A stretch of DNA of 64,000 nucleotides from JBNKVT01 sp050299335 (lineage in GTDB: Bacteria > Pseudomonadota > Alphaproteobacteria > Rhodobacterales > Rhodobacteraceae), in assembly GCA_050299335.1 (NCBI GenBank), contig JBNKVT010000019.1, positions 1 through 64,000 of the forward strand, in the 5' to 3' direction. The position numbers and the translations under genes are program-made. The notes under the pieces were generated by a model, which worked only from the letters and a program-made list of their open reading frames with translations, was not told the origin of the DNA and searched no databases. The stretch's first letter is position 1. The number at the start of each line of letters is the position of its first letter. Shown in pieces: positions 34,298-43,841 of the stretch.

Positions 34298-35157
34298 TTG
34301 TCCTCGCCCCCTTCGTCGGCGGCATTGGCTTCGCCTTCGTCGGCGGCAGCCTCGGTTGCGGCTTCAGCCTCGGCGGCTTCCATCGCGGCCTGTTCCGCAG
34401 CGGCAGCGGCCTTGGCGGCGGCTTCCTCTTCGGCGGCGGCAGCGGCGGCGGCTTCCTCGGCGGCCTTCGCGGCTTCGGCGGCGGCGGAGCGCAGGGCGGC
34501 AGGCAGGATGATATTGTCAGGGGTCGGTTTCTTGACCGCGTCCTTGATCGTCACCCAGCCACCCTTCGAGCCCGGCACGGCGCCCTTGACCATGATGATG
34601 CCGCGCTCGGCATCGGTCTTGACGACCTGCAGGTTCTGGGTGGTCACCCGGACCGAGCCCATGTGACCGGCCATCTTCTTGCCCTTGAACACGCGGCCCG
34701 GGTCCTGGCACTGGCCGGTGGAGCCGTGCGAGCGGTGGGAGATCGACACGCCGTGCGAGGCGCGAAGCCCGCCGAAATTGTGCCGCTTCATGCCACCGGC
34801 GAAGCCTTTACCGATCGAAGTGCCGGCGATGTCGACGAACTGACCCTCGAAATAGTGGTCAGCCGTGATCTCTTCGCCGACGGCGATGAGGTTCTCGGGG
34901 GTAACCCGGAACTCGGCCAGCTTGCGCTTGGGTTCGACCTTGGCCGCGGCGAAGTGGCCGCGCATCGGCTGCGAGACGGTCTTGGCGCGGGCGGCACCGA
35001 CACCGAGCTGAACGGCGGAGTAGCCGTCCTTCTCGCCGGTGCGCTGGGCGACGACCTGGCAATTTTCCATATGCAGGACGGTGACAGGGATCTGCCTGCC
35101 GTCCTCCATGAACAGCCGGGTCATGCCCAGCTTCTTGGCGATAACTCCTGAACGCAT
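34294..35157 (-). CDS. rplC: Ribosomal protein L3 with long Ala/Glu-rich tail
   Basis: A 287-residue L3. The first 210 or so residues are typical: MRSGVIAKKLGMTRLF, GKGFAGGMKRHNFGG, SHRSHGSTGQCQDPGRVFKG and KKMAGHMGSVRVTTQNL. After TPDNIILPAALRS comes a tail of about 75 residues made almost only of Ala, Glu and a few Lys, ending in ADEGGEDK. The tail should be helical and extend off the ribosome. The ATG at 35157 is preceded by GAGGT. The frame is open to 35193, which would overlap rpsJ. Confidence 0.95.
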   Translation of the reverse strand: MRSGVIAKKLGMTRLFMEDGRQIPVTVLHMENCQVVAQRTGEKDGYSAVQLGVGAARAKTVSQPMRGHFAAAKVEPKRKLAEFRVTPENLIAVGEEITADHYFEGQFVDIAGTSIGKGFAGGMKRHNFGGLRASHGVSISHRSHGSTGQCQDPGRVFKGKKMAGHMGSVRVTTQNLQVVKTDAERGIIMVKGAVPGSKGGWVTIKDAVKKPTPDNIILPAALRSAAAEAAKAAEEAAAAAAAEEEAAAKAAAAAEQAAMEAAEAEAATEAAADEGEANAADEGGEDK

Positions 35158-35167
35158 CTTCGATACC

Positions 35168-35476
35168 TCAGAGCTTGATCTCGACATCGACACCGGCGGC
35201 GAGGTCGAGCTTCATCAGCGCGTCCACGGTCTGGGGTGTCGGGTCGACGATATCCAGCAGACGCTTGTGCGTCCGGATTTCGAACTGTTCGCGGCTCTTC
35301 TTGTCGATGTGAGGGCCACGCAGAACGGTGAATTTCTCGATCTTGTTCGGCAGCGGGATCGGGCCGCGCACGCGCGCGCCGGTCCGCTTGGCCGTGTTGA
35401 CGATTTCCGCCGTGCTGGTGTCGAGCACGCGGTAATCGAAGGCCTTCAGCCGGATCCGTATGTTTTGACTCTGCAT
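35168..35476 (-). CDS. rpsJ: Ribosomal protein S10
   Basis: A 102-residue 30S protein (NusE in antitermination). It shows QNIRIRLKAFDYRVLD, RTGARVRGPIPLPNKIEKFTV, KKSREQFEIRTHKRLLDI and DLAAGVDVEIKL. First gene after tuf, from which it is separated by 77 bases with an intrinsic terminator, so it may have its own promoter or depend on read-through. Confidence 0.97.
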   Translation of the reverse strand: MQSQNIRIRLKAFDYRVLDTSTAEIVNTAKRTGARVRGPIPLPNKIEKFTVLRGPHIDKKSREQFEIRTHKRLLDIVDPTPQTVDALMKLDLAAGVDVEIKL

Positions 35477-35500
35477 TTTGTTGCCTCGGGGCCGCAGGGT

Positions 35501-35536
35501 TAAAAAAGGAAGCGACCGGGGCGATCCCCGGCCGCT
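35501..35536 (-). terminator. Intrinsic terminator between tuf and rpsJ
   Basis: On the minus strand AGCGGCCGGGG and CCCCGGTCGCT form a stem with loop ATCG, followed by TCCTTTTTTA. The hairpin and T-run are of good quality, 17 bases after the tuf stop. Confidence 0.8.
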
Positions 35537-35553
35537 ATGTTGCTAGTTCACCG

Positions 35554-36729
<1,176 letters not shown>

Positions 36730-36781
36730 TATTGGCCTCCATTAGTCATCGGTCAGCCACCTGACCTGCTGGTTTGACAGA

Positions 36782-38899
36782 TCAGGCGTATTTTGCCTGG
36801 ATTTCGTCCGAGATGTTCTGCGGAACCGCCTCATAGTGCGAGAACTGCATGGTGAAGTTCGCCCGGCCCGAGGACATCGAGCGCAGGGTGTTGATATAGC
36901 CGAACATGTTGGCCAGCGGCACGTTCGCGTCGATGGCAATCGCGTTGCCGCGCGTGTCCTGCCCCTGAACCTGCCCGCGCCGGGAGGTCAGGTCGCCGAT
37001 GATGCCGCCGGTATATTCTTCCGGGGTCACCACCTCGACGCTCATGATCGGTTCAAGCAGTTTCGCGCCGGCCTTTTTCAGGCCTTCGCGCATGCACATG
37101 CGCGCGGCGATCTCGAAGGCGAGAACCGAGCTGTCCACATCGTGGAACTTGCCGTCGATCAGCGCCACCTTGAAATCGATCACCGGGAAACCGGCCAGAG
37201 GACCGCTGTCCATCACCGACTGGATGCCCTTCTCGACGCCGGGGATGTATTCCTTCGGCACCGCACCACCGACGATGCGGGACTCGAAGGAATAGCCTTC
37301 GCCCGGCTCGGTCGGGGTGATCACCATCTTCACCTCGGCGAACTGGCCCGAGCCACCCGACTGTTTCTTGTGGGTATAGGCGTGCTCGACCTCGTGGCCG
37401 ATTGTCTCGCGGTAAGCCACCTGCGGAGCGCCGATATTCGCCTCGACCTTGAATTCGCGCTTCAGCCGGTCGATCAGGATGTCGAGATGAAGCTCGCCCA
37501 TGCCCTTCATGATCGTCTGCCCCGATTCCTGATCGGTTTCGACGCGGAAGGACGGGTCCTCGGCGGCGAGGCGCGCGAGGCCCTGGGACATCTTCTCCTG
37601 GTCGGCCTTGGTCTTCGGCTCGACGGCGATCTCGATCACCGGATCGGGGAAGGTCATGGTTTCGAGGACCACCGGATCGTTGGCGTCGCACAGCGTGTCA
37701 CCGGTCGTCGTGTCCTTCAGACCGGCCAAGGCGATGATGTCGCCGGCAAAGGCCTCGGTGATCTCGTCCTGCTTGTTGGAATGCATCATCACCATGCGGC
37801 CGACGCGTTCCTTCTTGCCCTTGGTCGAGTTCAACAGGCTGTCGCCCTTTTCGATCTTGCCCGAATAGACGCGGGTGAAGGTCAGGGTGCCCATGAACGG
37901 GTCGTTCATGATCTTGAAGGCAAGGCCCGAGAACGGCATGCTGTCATCCGCACGGCGCGGGATGTTGCGGGTTTCCGTCTCGTCGCCCGGCTTGAAGCCC
38001 ATGTAGTCGACCACATCCAGCGGGCACGGCAAAAAGTCGATCACCGCGTTCAGCAACGGCTGCACGCCCTTGTTCTTGAAGGCGGAACCACAGAGGATCG
38101 GGACGAATTTCAGCCCGATCGTGCCCTTGCGGATCAGCTTGCGCAGGGTGTCGATATCGGGTTCGGTGCCTTCGAGATAGGCTTCCATGACATCGTCATC
38201 CATCTCGACCGCGATCTCGATCAACTCGGCACGCATTTCCTCGGCCTTGTCTTTCAGCTCGTCGCGGATCGGCTGACGGGTCCAGGTCGCGCCCAGATCC
38301 TCGCCCTTCCAGGTCCATTCTTCCATGGTGATCAGATCGACGATGCCTTCGAGATTGTCTTCCGAGCCGATGGGGATCTGGACAGGGGCGGGCACGCCGC
38401 CGACACGTTCCTTGATCTGCTTCACGCAGTTGAAGAAATCGGCGCCGATCTTGTCCATCTTGTTGACGAAGACGATGCGCGGCACCTTGTAGCGGTCGGC
38501 CTGACGCCAGACGGTCTCGGTCTGGGGCTCGACACCGGCATTGGCGTCGAGCACAGCAACGGCACCGTCGAGCACGGCCAGCGAACGTTCGACTTCGATG
38601 GTGAAGTCAACGTGGCCCGGGGTGTCGATGATGTTGAAGCGGTGCTTCGGGGTCTGCGGCTCGGAACCTGTCTCGGTGCGTTCCCAGAAGGTGGTCGTCG
38701 CCGCCGAGGTGATGGTGATCCCGCGTTCCTGTTCCTGCTCCATCCAGTCCATGGTCGCGGCACCGTCATGCACTTCGCCGATCTTGTGCGACTTGCCGGT
38801 GTAGAAAAGGATGCGCTCGGTACAAGTGGTCTTGCCGGCGTCGATATGCGCCATGATGCCGAAATTCCGGTAGCGATCGAGAGGGTAGTCGCGTGCCAT
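36782..38899 (-). CDS. fusA: Elongation factor G
   Basis: A 705-residue translocase GTPase. G motifs AHIDAGKTTCTERILFYTG, DTPGHVDFTIEVERSL and FVNKMDKIGADF are intact, followed by domain II (FTRVYSGKIEKGD), domain III (MGELHLDILIDRL) and domain IV (GGAVPKEYIPGVEKGIQ). Lies 21 bases after rpsG and 52 bases before tuf, in the normal str operon order. Confidence 0.97.
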   Translation of the reverse strand: MARDYPLDRYRNFGIMAHIDAGKTTCTERILFYTGKSHKIGEVHDGAATMDWMEQEQERGITITSAATTTFWERTETGSEPQTPKHRFNIIDTPGHVDFTIEVERSLAVLDGAVAVLDANAGVEPQTETVWRQADRYKVPRIVFVNKMDKIGADFFNCVKQIKERVGGVPAPVQIPIGSEDNLEGIVDLITMEEWTWKGEDLGATWTRQPIRDELKDKAEEMRAELIEIAVEMDDDVMEAYLEGTEPDIDTLRKLIRKGTIGLKFVPILCGSAFKNKGVQPLLNAVIDFLPCPLDVVDYMGFKPGDETETRNIPRRADDSMPFSGLAFKIMNDPFMGTLTFTRVYSGKIEKGDSLLNSTKGKKERVGRMVMMHSNKQDEITEAFAGDIIALAGLKDTTTGDTLCDANDPVVLETMTFPDPVIEIAVEPKTKADQEKMSQGLARLAAEDPSFRVETDQESGQTIMKGMGELHLDILIDRLKREFKVEANIGAPQVAYRETIGHEVEHAYTHKKQSGGSGQFAEVKMVITPTEPGEGYSFESRIVGGAVPKEYIPGVEKGIQSVMDSGPLAGFPVIDFKVALIDGKFHDVDSSVLAFEIAARMCMREGLKKAGAKLLEPIMSVEVVTPEEYTGGIIGDLTSRRGQVQGQDTRGNAIAIDANVPLANMFGYINTLRSMSSGRANFTMQFSHYEAVPQNISDEIQAKYA

Positions 38900-38920
38900 G
38901 GGTCTGGTCCTAAATCCGAA

Positions 38921-39391
38921 TTACCAGCGGTAGTGGCTGAATGCCTTGTTGGCATCGGCCATCTTGTGGGTGTCTTCGCGTTTCTTGACGGCGGTGCCGC
39001 GGGAGTTGACGGCATCCATCAGCTCGCCGGCGAGGCGCTCTTCCATCGTGTGTTCGTTGCGGGCACGGCTGGCGGTGATCAGCCAGCGGATCGCCAGGGC
39101 CTCGCGGCGCTCGGGGCGGACCTCGACGGGCACCTGGTAGGTGGCACCGCCAACGCGGCGCGAGCGGACCTCGACCGAGGGCTTGATGTTGTCGAGCGCC
39201 TCGTGGAACACCTCGATCGGCTCTTTCTTCATCTTGTCCTCGACGCGGGTCAGGGCGCCGTAGACGATGCTTTCGGCGACGGATTTCTTGCCGTCCAGCA
39301 TCAGGTTGTTCATGAACTTGGTCAGGATCTTGTCGCCATATTTGGCGTCGGGGAGAACTTCACGTTTCTCTGCGCGGTGACGTCGGGACAT
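38921..39391 (-). CDS. rpsG: Ribosomal protein S7
   Basis: A 156-residue 30S assembly protein. It shows MSRRHRAEKREVLPDAKYGD, KFMNNLMLDGKKSVAE, RRVGGATYQVPVEVRPERRE and KREDTHKMADANKAFSHYRW. Length and sequence are typical of alphaproteobacteria. 12 bases downstream of rpsL. Confidence 0.97.
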   Translation of the reverse strand: MSRRHRAEKREVLPDAKYGDKILTKFMNNLMLDGKKSVAESIVYGALTRVEDKMKKEPIEVFHEALDNIKPSVEVRSRRVGGATYQVPVEVRPERREALAIRWLITASRARNEHTMEERLAGELMDAVNSRGTAVKKREDTHKMADANKAFSHYRW

Positions 39392-39403
39392 CTTGCTCTC
39401 TCC

Positions 39404-39775
39404 TTACTTCGGACGCTTGGCGCCGTATTTCGAACGGCGCTGCTTGCGGTCCTTGACCCCTTGCGTGTCGAGAACACCGCGCAGGATGTGGTAACGAACG
39501 CCCGGAAGGTCCTTCACACGGCCGCCACGGATCAGGACCACCGAGTGTTCCTGCAGGTTGTGGCTTTCACCGGGAATGTAGCTGATGACCTCGTAACCAT
39601 TGGTCAGACGCACCTTGGCGACCTTCCGCATGGCCGAGTTCGGCTTCTTCGGCGTGGTCGTGTAGACGCGCGTGCAGACGCCGCGCTTCTGCGGGCAGCC
39701 TTCCATATGCTGCGACTTCGACCGCTTGACTTTCGGCTGCCGCGGCTTGCGGATCAGCTGTTGGATCGTTGGCAT
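39404..39775 (-). CDS. rpsL: Ribosomal protein S12
   Basis: A 123-residue decoding-centre protein. It shows MPTIQQLIRKPRQPK, TTPKKPNSAMRKVAKVRL and GGRVKDLPGVRYHILRGVLD. The two lysines linked to streptomycin response (in TPKKPNS and VKDLPGV) are the sensitive-type residues. First gene of the str-S10 unit, with its probable promoter 212 bases upstream. Confidence 0.97.
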   Translation of the reverse strand: MPTIQQLIRKPRQPKVKRSKSQHMEGCPQKRGVCTRVYTTTPKKPNSAMRKVAKVRLTNGYEVISYIPGESHNLQEHSVVLIRGGRVKDLPGVRYHILRGVLDTQGVKDRKQRRSKYGAKRPK

Positions 39776-40189
39776 TCGGATCGTACCCCGTTCAACACCG
39801 TTTCATTTCGTCTTCATCTCGTCGCGACAGCCTGTCCGTTGGGCGAACAGAATGCCAAAAATGCCGCAAGCGACGCCCTGTTGAGGGGCCGGTGCAGCGA
39901 AATTCCAGAGGACTGGAGGGAAATCCCTCGAGTCGTGACCGCCAGTTTCGGCTATGACAGCGCCGGGGATTCACCCGGCCCTGAGCGCGCGGAACCTATG
40001 ATTCCCCCGGTCACATGTCAACAAGTAAAAATATCCTTCAGGCATGGGGTCGAAACGCTTGGGCAACCACAATCCTGCTGCACGTTCGCCCAAAGATGCT
40101 GAAGGCTGTAATCGCCTCACAATCTACTGAAACAAAATCATTTTTAACAACTTCGCCAAATTGGCACGCACCGCCTGCCCCTCTTTCCG
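39776..40189. other. Leader and promoter region of the rpsL operon
   Basis: 414 bases between a glycosyltransferase gene and rpsL, both on the minus strand. It holds a good promoter (39993-40021) and a leader of about 210 bases. A GC-rich imperfect stem (CGCCGGGGATTCACCCGGC, near 39961) lies in the leader. No gene is seen. Confidence 0.5.
39993..40021 (-). promoter_or_regulatory. Probable strong sigma70 promoter of the rpsL operon
   Basis: On the minus strand TTGACA (40021-40016) and TAGGTT (39998-39993) are separated by exactly 17 bases. The -35 box is a perfect consensus. Transcription should begin near 39987. Confidence 0.65.
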
Positions 40190-41839
40190 CTACGATTCTT
40201 CCGAATTGGCTATTGCGCCGACGCTATCGGGCAGGCCCTCGAAAATCTCCAGCCGGGAAACCAGGCCGATATGGGCCATCATCTTCATCTCGTCCGCGGG
40301 GACCTTGTAGAGATCAGCATGAAAAGCGGGATAGTCCTTGGGATCGAGTTGACGCAGATAATCATGCTGCTCTTTCCGGCCTGGTCCGAATCCTGCGAAA
40401 CCGTGCTTGTGGTTCAGACGGCGCAGGAACTTGGTCTCCCAGTGCTGATAGGAAATCGCATCGAAATGCACCAGAATGCCGGCCTTGTAATTGCCCGGCG
40501 GGCGCATGCCGGAATAACCGTCCGGAAACAACACCTGATGGGTCGCCAGTCGATCCACTTCCAGCCCCGACCTCACCGCATATTTGCCCGACCGGTGCGA
40601 CAAGATGCCCTTGCGGAACATGTCCCTGAGCTCCGGTTTCTTGAAGGGACGGATTTCGCTCCAGCCGGGGATCATCATCCTGCGGCGTACATGATTGGCC
40701 GAGAAGGCCTCGGTGACATCCTGATCCTCGGTCCAGATCGCCTCATGCGAGGTGAACCGGATGATGCGAAGATCCTCGGGCGCATTCAGGAACAGATCGT
40801 GAAGCGGTTTGCCGCTCGCAACGAACTCGTCGGCATCCACGGCCAGCAGCCAGCACCCCTTTTCAAGCTGGCTATAGGTGCGGGTATAGACCATCGACTG
40901 ACGCCCCTCGAACGTGCCGCGCCGTTTGCCCTGCCAGAATTCGGCATCGCAGCGGATGGCATTGACCTGGGGGTGGTCGCGGACCATCTCGATCGACGGG
41001 TCTTCGGGGTCGTCGAAATACATATGGATCATGCGCGCGCCAATGGCGGCGTAATAGTTCACGAAGCGGCGGACGACTTCGGGGGTTTCCTGGATGATTA
41101 TGACAACGTGAAACCAGTCGAGCGGCGGGCTGTCATGGCGGACAATTGTCCGGATATCCTTCGGCTCGTCTGAGGAGCTCCAAACGATCTGATGAATTTC
41201 GGATGCGTCAAAATCATAGCGCCCCTTCAACAGGTCGTAGTCTCCGGCGGTCAGCATACGCAGGGCTTCCAGAGCCTTCTCGGACAGAAGCTCCGGCAGT
41301 TGCGTGTCCATGGTCAACAAGCCGACAGGCAGGGTCTTGGCCGTTACCGACTTGAGATATGCCTCTAATTCCCCCTCGCGGTCGAGCCTTAGGACATGGT
41401 CATAGGCACCCAGGTCATCGCCAAGGGTCTTGCGCTGAATATCGACGAACTGTGCTGCATCGGGGGCGACGCGGGAATAGGTGTCAAAATCAACCAGGAA
41501 AGAGGAAAGCTCCGGCTGCGAAGACAATCCAAGCTTTTCCAGTTCATCCGTGTCGCATGGTAATCTTGTTCTGCGCTTTTTGAAGCCGCTGCGCCAGTTG
41601 TCGACAAGTGCCAGAACCGGATCGGCGACGATGGCGACTTTTGCGTAGTCCTCCTTGCCGGTCAGGTCGGGGGCTTTTTTTGGCGGCGCCGCCCTTCTCA
41701 CGGCGCGCTTGTTGCGCATGGCAAGACTGAGGTTCTTGCGTTTCAGATCGAGCATACCCAGAAGCGTACCCAGCCGTTTAGCCTTTGCAAAATCAGGCAG
41801 GTAGAACACCGTTCTGGTCTGGTCGCTGACAATAATCAT
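40190..41839 (-). CDS. Glycosyltransferase family 2-like protein
   Basis: About 549 residues. The central domain (about 240-450) has the GT2_4 pattern: FHVVIIIQETPEVVRRFVNY, MIHMYFDDPEDPSIEMV and the DxD-type LLAVDADEFVAS, then HFDAISYQHWETKFLRR. The N-terminal 230 residues are basic and match nothing I know. The start is uncertain: I use the ATG at 41839, but the frame is open to 41920 with ATGs at 41920 and 41908 that overlap the upstream gene. It lies just downstream of another GT2_4 protein on the same strand, suggesting work on the same cell-surface polysaccharide. Confidence 0.75.
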   Translation of the reverse strand: MIIVSDQTRTVFYLPDFAKAKRLGTLLGMLDLKRKNLSLAMRNKRAVRRAAPPKKAPDLTGKEDYAKVAIVADPVLALVDNWRSGFKKRRTRLPCDTDELEKLGLSSQPELSSFLVDFDTYSRVAPDAAQFVDIQRKTLGDDLGAYDHVLRLDREGELEAYLKSVTAKTLPVGLLTMDTQLPELLSEKALEALRMLTAGDYDLLKGRYDFDASEIHQIVWSSSDEPKDIRTIVRHDSPPLDWFHVVIIIQETPEVVRRFVNYYAAIGARMIHMYFDDPEDPSIEMVRDHPQVNAIRCDAEFWQGKRRGTFEGRQSMVYTRTYSQLEKGCWLLAVDADEFVASGKPLHDLFLNAPEDLRIIRFTSHEAIWTEDQDVTEAFSANHVRRRMMIPGWSEIRPFKKPELRDMFRKGILSHRSGKYAVRSGLEVDRLATHQVLFPDGYSGMRPPGNYKAGILVHFDAISYQHWETKFLRRLNHKHGFAGFGPGRKEQHDYLRQLDPKDYPAFHADLYKVPADEMKMMAHIGLVSRLEIFEGLPDSVGAIANSEES

Positions 41840-41894
41840 CGGATCGAAAGAGGCCTTGTTGCTCCTGCGGCGTCTTGCACACCCATCTCGGCTG

Positions 41895-43712
41895 TCATCC
41901 GGCTGCATCCACGGCTGCAAGTTCGCTTAATGCGTCGAAATCTTTCAGCACGACATTGTCGTAATAGGGCGCAACGGACGCCTGGAAGACCTGCGCTGCC
42001 GCTGATCCCGGCTGGGCATAAAGCGTCAGGTCGACCCCGACCAGAGCGCCGACAATGGCGACATGGATACGGTCTGTGTGGACGATGCGGCTGAGTGCTA
42101 TGCGGGCAAAGAAATCGTTCAGCGGCGCAAAGGCGTGGCCCTCGGCCTGGATATCCTGATTGAGCACAGGCAGTTGCGGTTTGAACTGCATGATGGTCTT
42201 GCCGCTGAAAAAACAGGCCAGGTTCTGCTTGGGCGGCCGGATGGTCGGTTCGGTGCAGAAGGCCATGTCGTGGCAGAAGGGCCGGTCATCGCTGGCGCCT
42301 GCTCCGCATGCGCTGAAAACGGTACAATTGCCACTCTCCAGCCCCAGGCTTTCCGCAGTCGCACCCGTCATGTCGGGCAGGACCACGACTCTGGGGGCCT
42401 GCCCCGGCTTGCCCGTCAGGCCCAGCTTGGCGACGAGTTCCGCGCTCAGTCCGCTGCCGCTGCCAAGGACGACGACCGGGTTATCGGTTCCGGCCAGTTT
42501 GGCGTAGTCCTTCATGCCCGATCCAGCCAGTGCGTCCGCCTTGCGGATGACATGGGGCAGCTTTCGGTCGTCGAAAAGCGCCCGTGCGCCGGTTCGCTTG
42601 AAGGACTCCCCCAGATCGCCCTTGGCAGGGATGTAGATCAGATTGCCGCCTCCGGCAGCCTCGCGCAGCGTCTCGGCCAGCGCGTCGAATTCCGGCGCAT
42701 CGCGCAGGCTTTGACCGGTGCGTGCCCAGGTGGTTGCAACCGCCGCCGTTTCCGCCTTGTTCGCGGTAATCCGGGCCTTCAGCGAGGCCACGGCCTCGGC
42801 ATGGAGACGGCCCAGGACCGGGTCGGCCATCAGCCGTGCCAGCCACTCCGCCCGCGCCTTGCCCGAGCGCGAGATGGTGGTGTCTTCCTCGTGATTGACG
42901 TTCATCTTGTTGAAAAACTCAGGCGTATGCCGCACCGGGATCTTGCGGCTGGCATGAGCCCTGCCCCGCTTGAGCTTCAGGTCGAACACGTCGCGGGTGC
43001 GGACAATGTAGTGGTTGATCTGCGCAGCCTTCCACGAAACGAATTTCCGCTCGATGGAGTGGATATGCATGTCCCCCTGGAACACATCATCCGGCAGGCG
43101 CATCCCCGCTGCCGTCACCGCATGAACCGGGGTCTTGGGATTGTGGCTGTACAGCCAGGGTCCATGCGGGCCGAAGGCGGAATAGTGCCAGTGGTTGCGC
43201 ACCAGCGTCTTCACCTGCGCCAGCCTGGTCTTGTAGGACGCCGCGAGGGTGAAATTCTCGCAGACCGGCTTGTCCTCGAAACCCGGATGGTTCGAATCGC
43301 CGAAGACCCGCCAGTTGAAGATGATCGCCTCGGGCTTGTCGGGATGCGCCGCCATCAGGTCGGCCAGGGTGCCGTCGCCCATGTGGATATTCAGGAATTC
43401 GTCGGCATCGAGCGTCATCACCCATTCGCTCATCGCCGCCTCGGGCGTGCGCCGGGCGCGCTCGTAAGCCTCGGTCTGCAGCGAGATACTATGCGGCGGC
43501 GGGTTGTCGAGAGTGCGCACGAGGCCCATCTCCTGCAGCCGCTCCAGCATCCTGTCGGTCCCGTCCGAGCAATCGTTGGTCGCCACAACGATCCGGTCGA
43601 AGCCCACGGCCTTGTGATGGGCGATCCATTCCAGCAGCCACGGACCCTCATCCTTCATGGTCGCCAACAGGCAGAACCCCGAAATCTCCGCGATTGTCTC
43701 TGTCTCTGCCAT
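41895..43712 (-). CDS. Fusion of GT2-type glycosyltransferase and pyruvyl-transferase-like domain
   Basis: A 606-residue protein from the ATG at 43712 (GGCAGGG upstream). Residues 1-300 are a GT2_4 domain: CLLATMKDEGPWLLEWIAHH, VVATNDCSDGTDRMLERL and MTLDADEFLNIH. After a linker, residues 380-600 read LVVLGSGSG-like strands and end with RIVHTDRIHVAIVGALVGVD, the pattern of polysaccharide pyruvyl transferases (VHTDRLHVA...). The product could add a sugar and a pyruvate ketal, or the second domain could be another sugar-modifying enzyme. The open frame extends to 45152 opposite the Lol gene and is not used. Divergent from lolC across 129 bases. Confidence 0.75.
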   Translation of the reverse strand: MAETETIAEISGFCLLATMKDEGPWLLEWIAHHKAVGFDRIVVATNDCSDGTDRMLERLQEMGLVRTLDNPPPHSISLQTEAYERARRTPEAAMSEWVMTLDADEFLNIHMGDGTLADLMAAHPDKPEAIIFNWRVFGDSNHPGFEDKPVCENFTLAASYKTRLAQVKTLVRNHWHYSAFGPHGPWLYSHNPKTPVHAVTAAGMRLPDDVFQGDMHIHSIERKFVSWKAAQINHYIVRTRDVFDLKLKRGRAHASRKIPVRHTPEFFNKMNVNHEEDTTISRSGKARAEWLARLMADPVLGRLHAEAVASLKARITANKAETAAVATTWARTGQSLRDAPEFDALAETLREAAGGGNLIYIPAKGDLGESFKRTGARALFDDRKLPHVIRKADALAGSGMKDYAKLAGTDNPVVVLGSGSGLSAELVAKLGLTGKPGQAPRVVVLPDMTGATAESLGLESGNCTVFSACGAGASDDRPFCHDMAFCTEPTIRPPKQNLACFFSGKTIMQFKPQLPVLNQDIQAEGHAFAPLNDFFARIALSRIVHTDRIHVAIVGALVGVDLTLYAQPGSAAAQVFQASVAPYYDNVVLKDFDALSELAAVDAAG

Positions 43713-43841
43713 GGCCCTGCCGATTTCTGTCAATGCAGGCACAAATACGTGACCACCGGCCCAAAGAAAAGCCGGAAACATTCGCGTCTTGACCCTGCCC
43801 CGCCGCTCCCCCACTTTCCCCGAAAACCGGAGAGCAGTCCC

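Noticed and set aside
36836..40102. A 1088-codon open frame on the plus strand opposite fusA, rpsG and rpsL
   Set aside because: It is antisense to well-identified translation genes and arises from their GC-rich codon bias; it has no family motif or ribosome site.
42063..43841. N-terminal 593-codon extension of the lolC frame
   Set aside because: It runs antisense through the glycosyltransferase fusion; the Lol permease begins at the ATG at 43842 with a GGAGA site and normal length.
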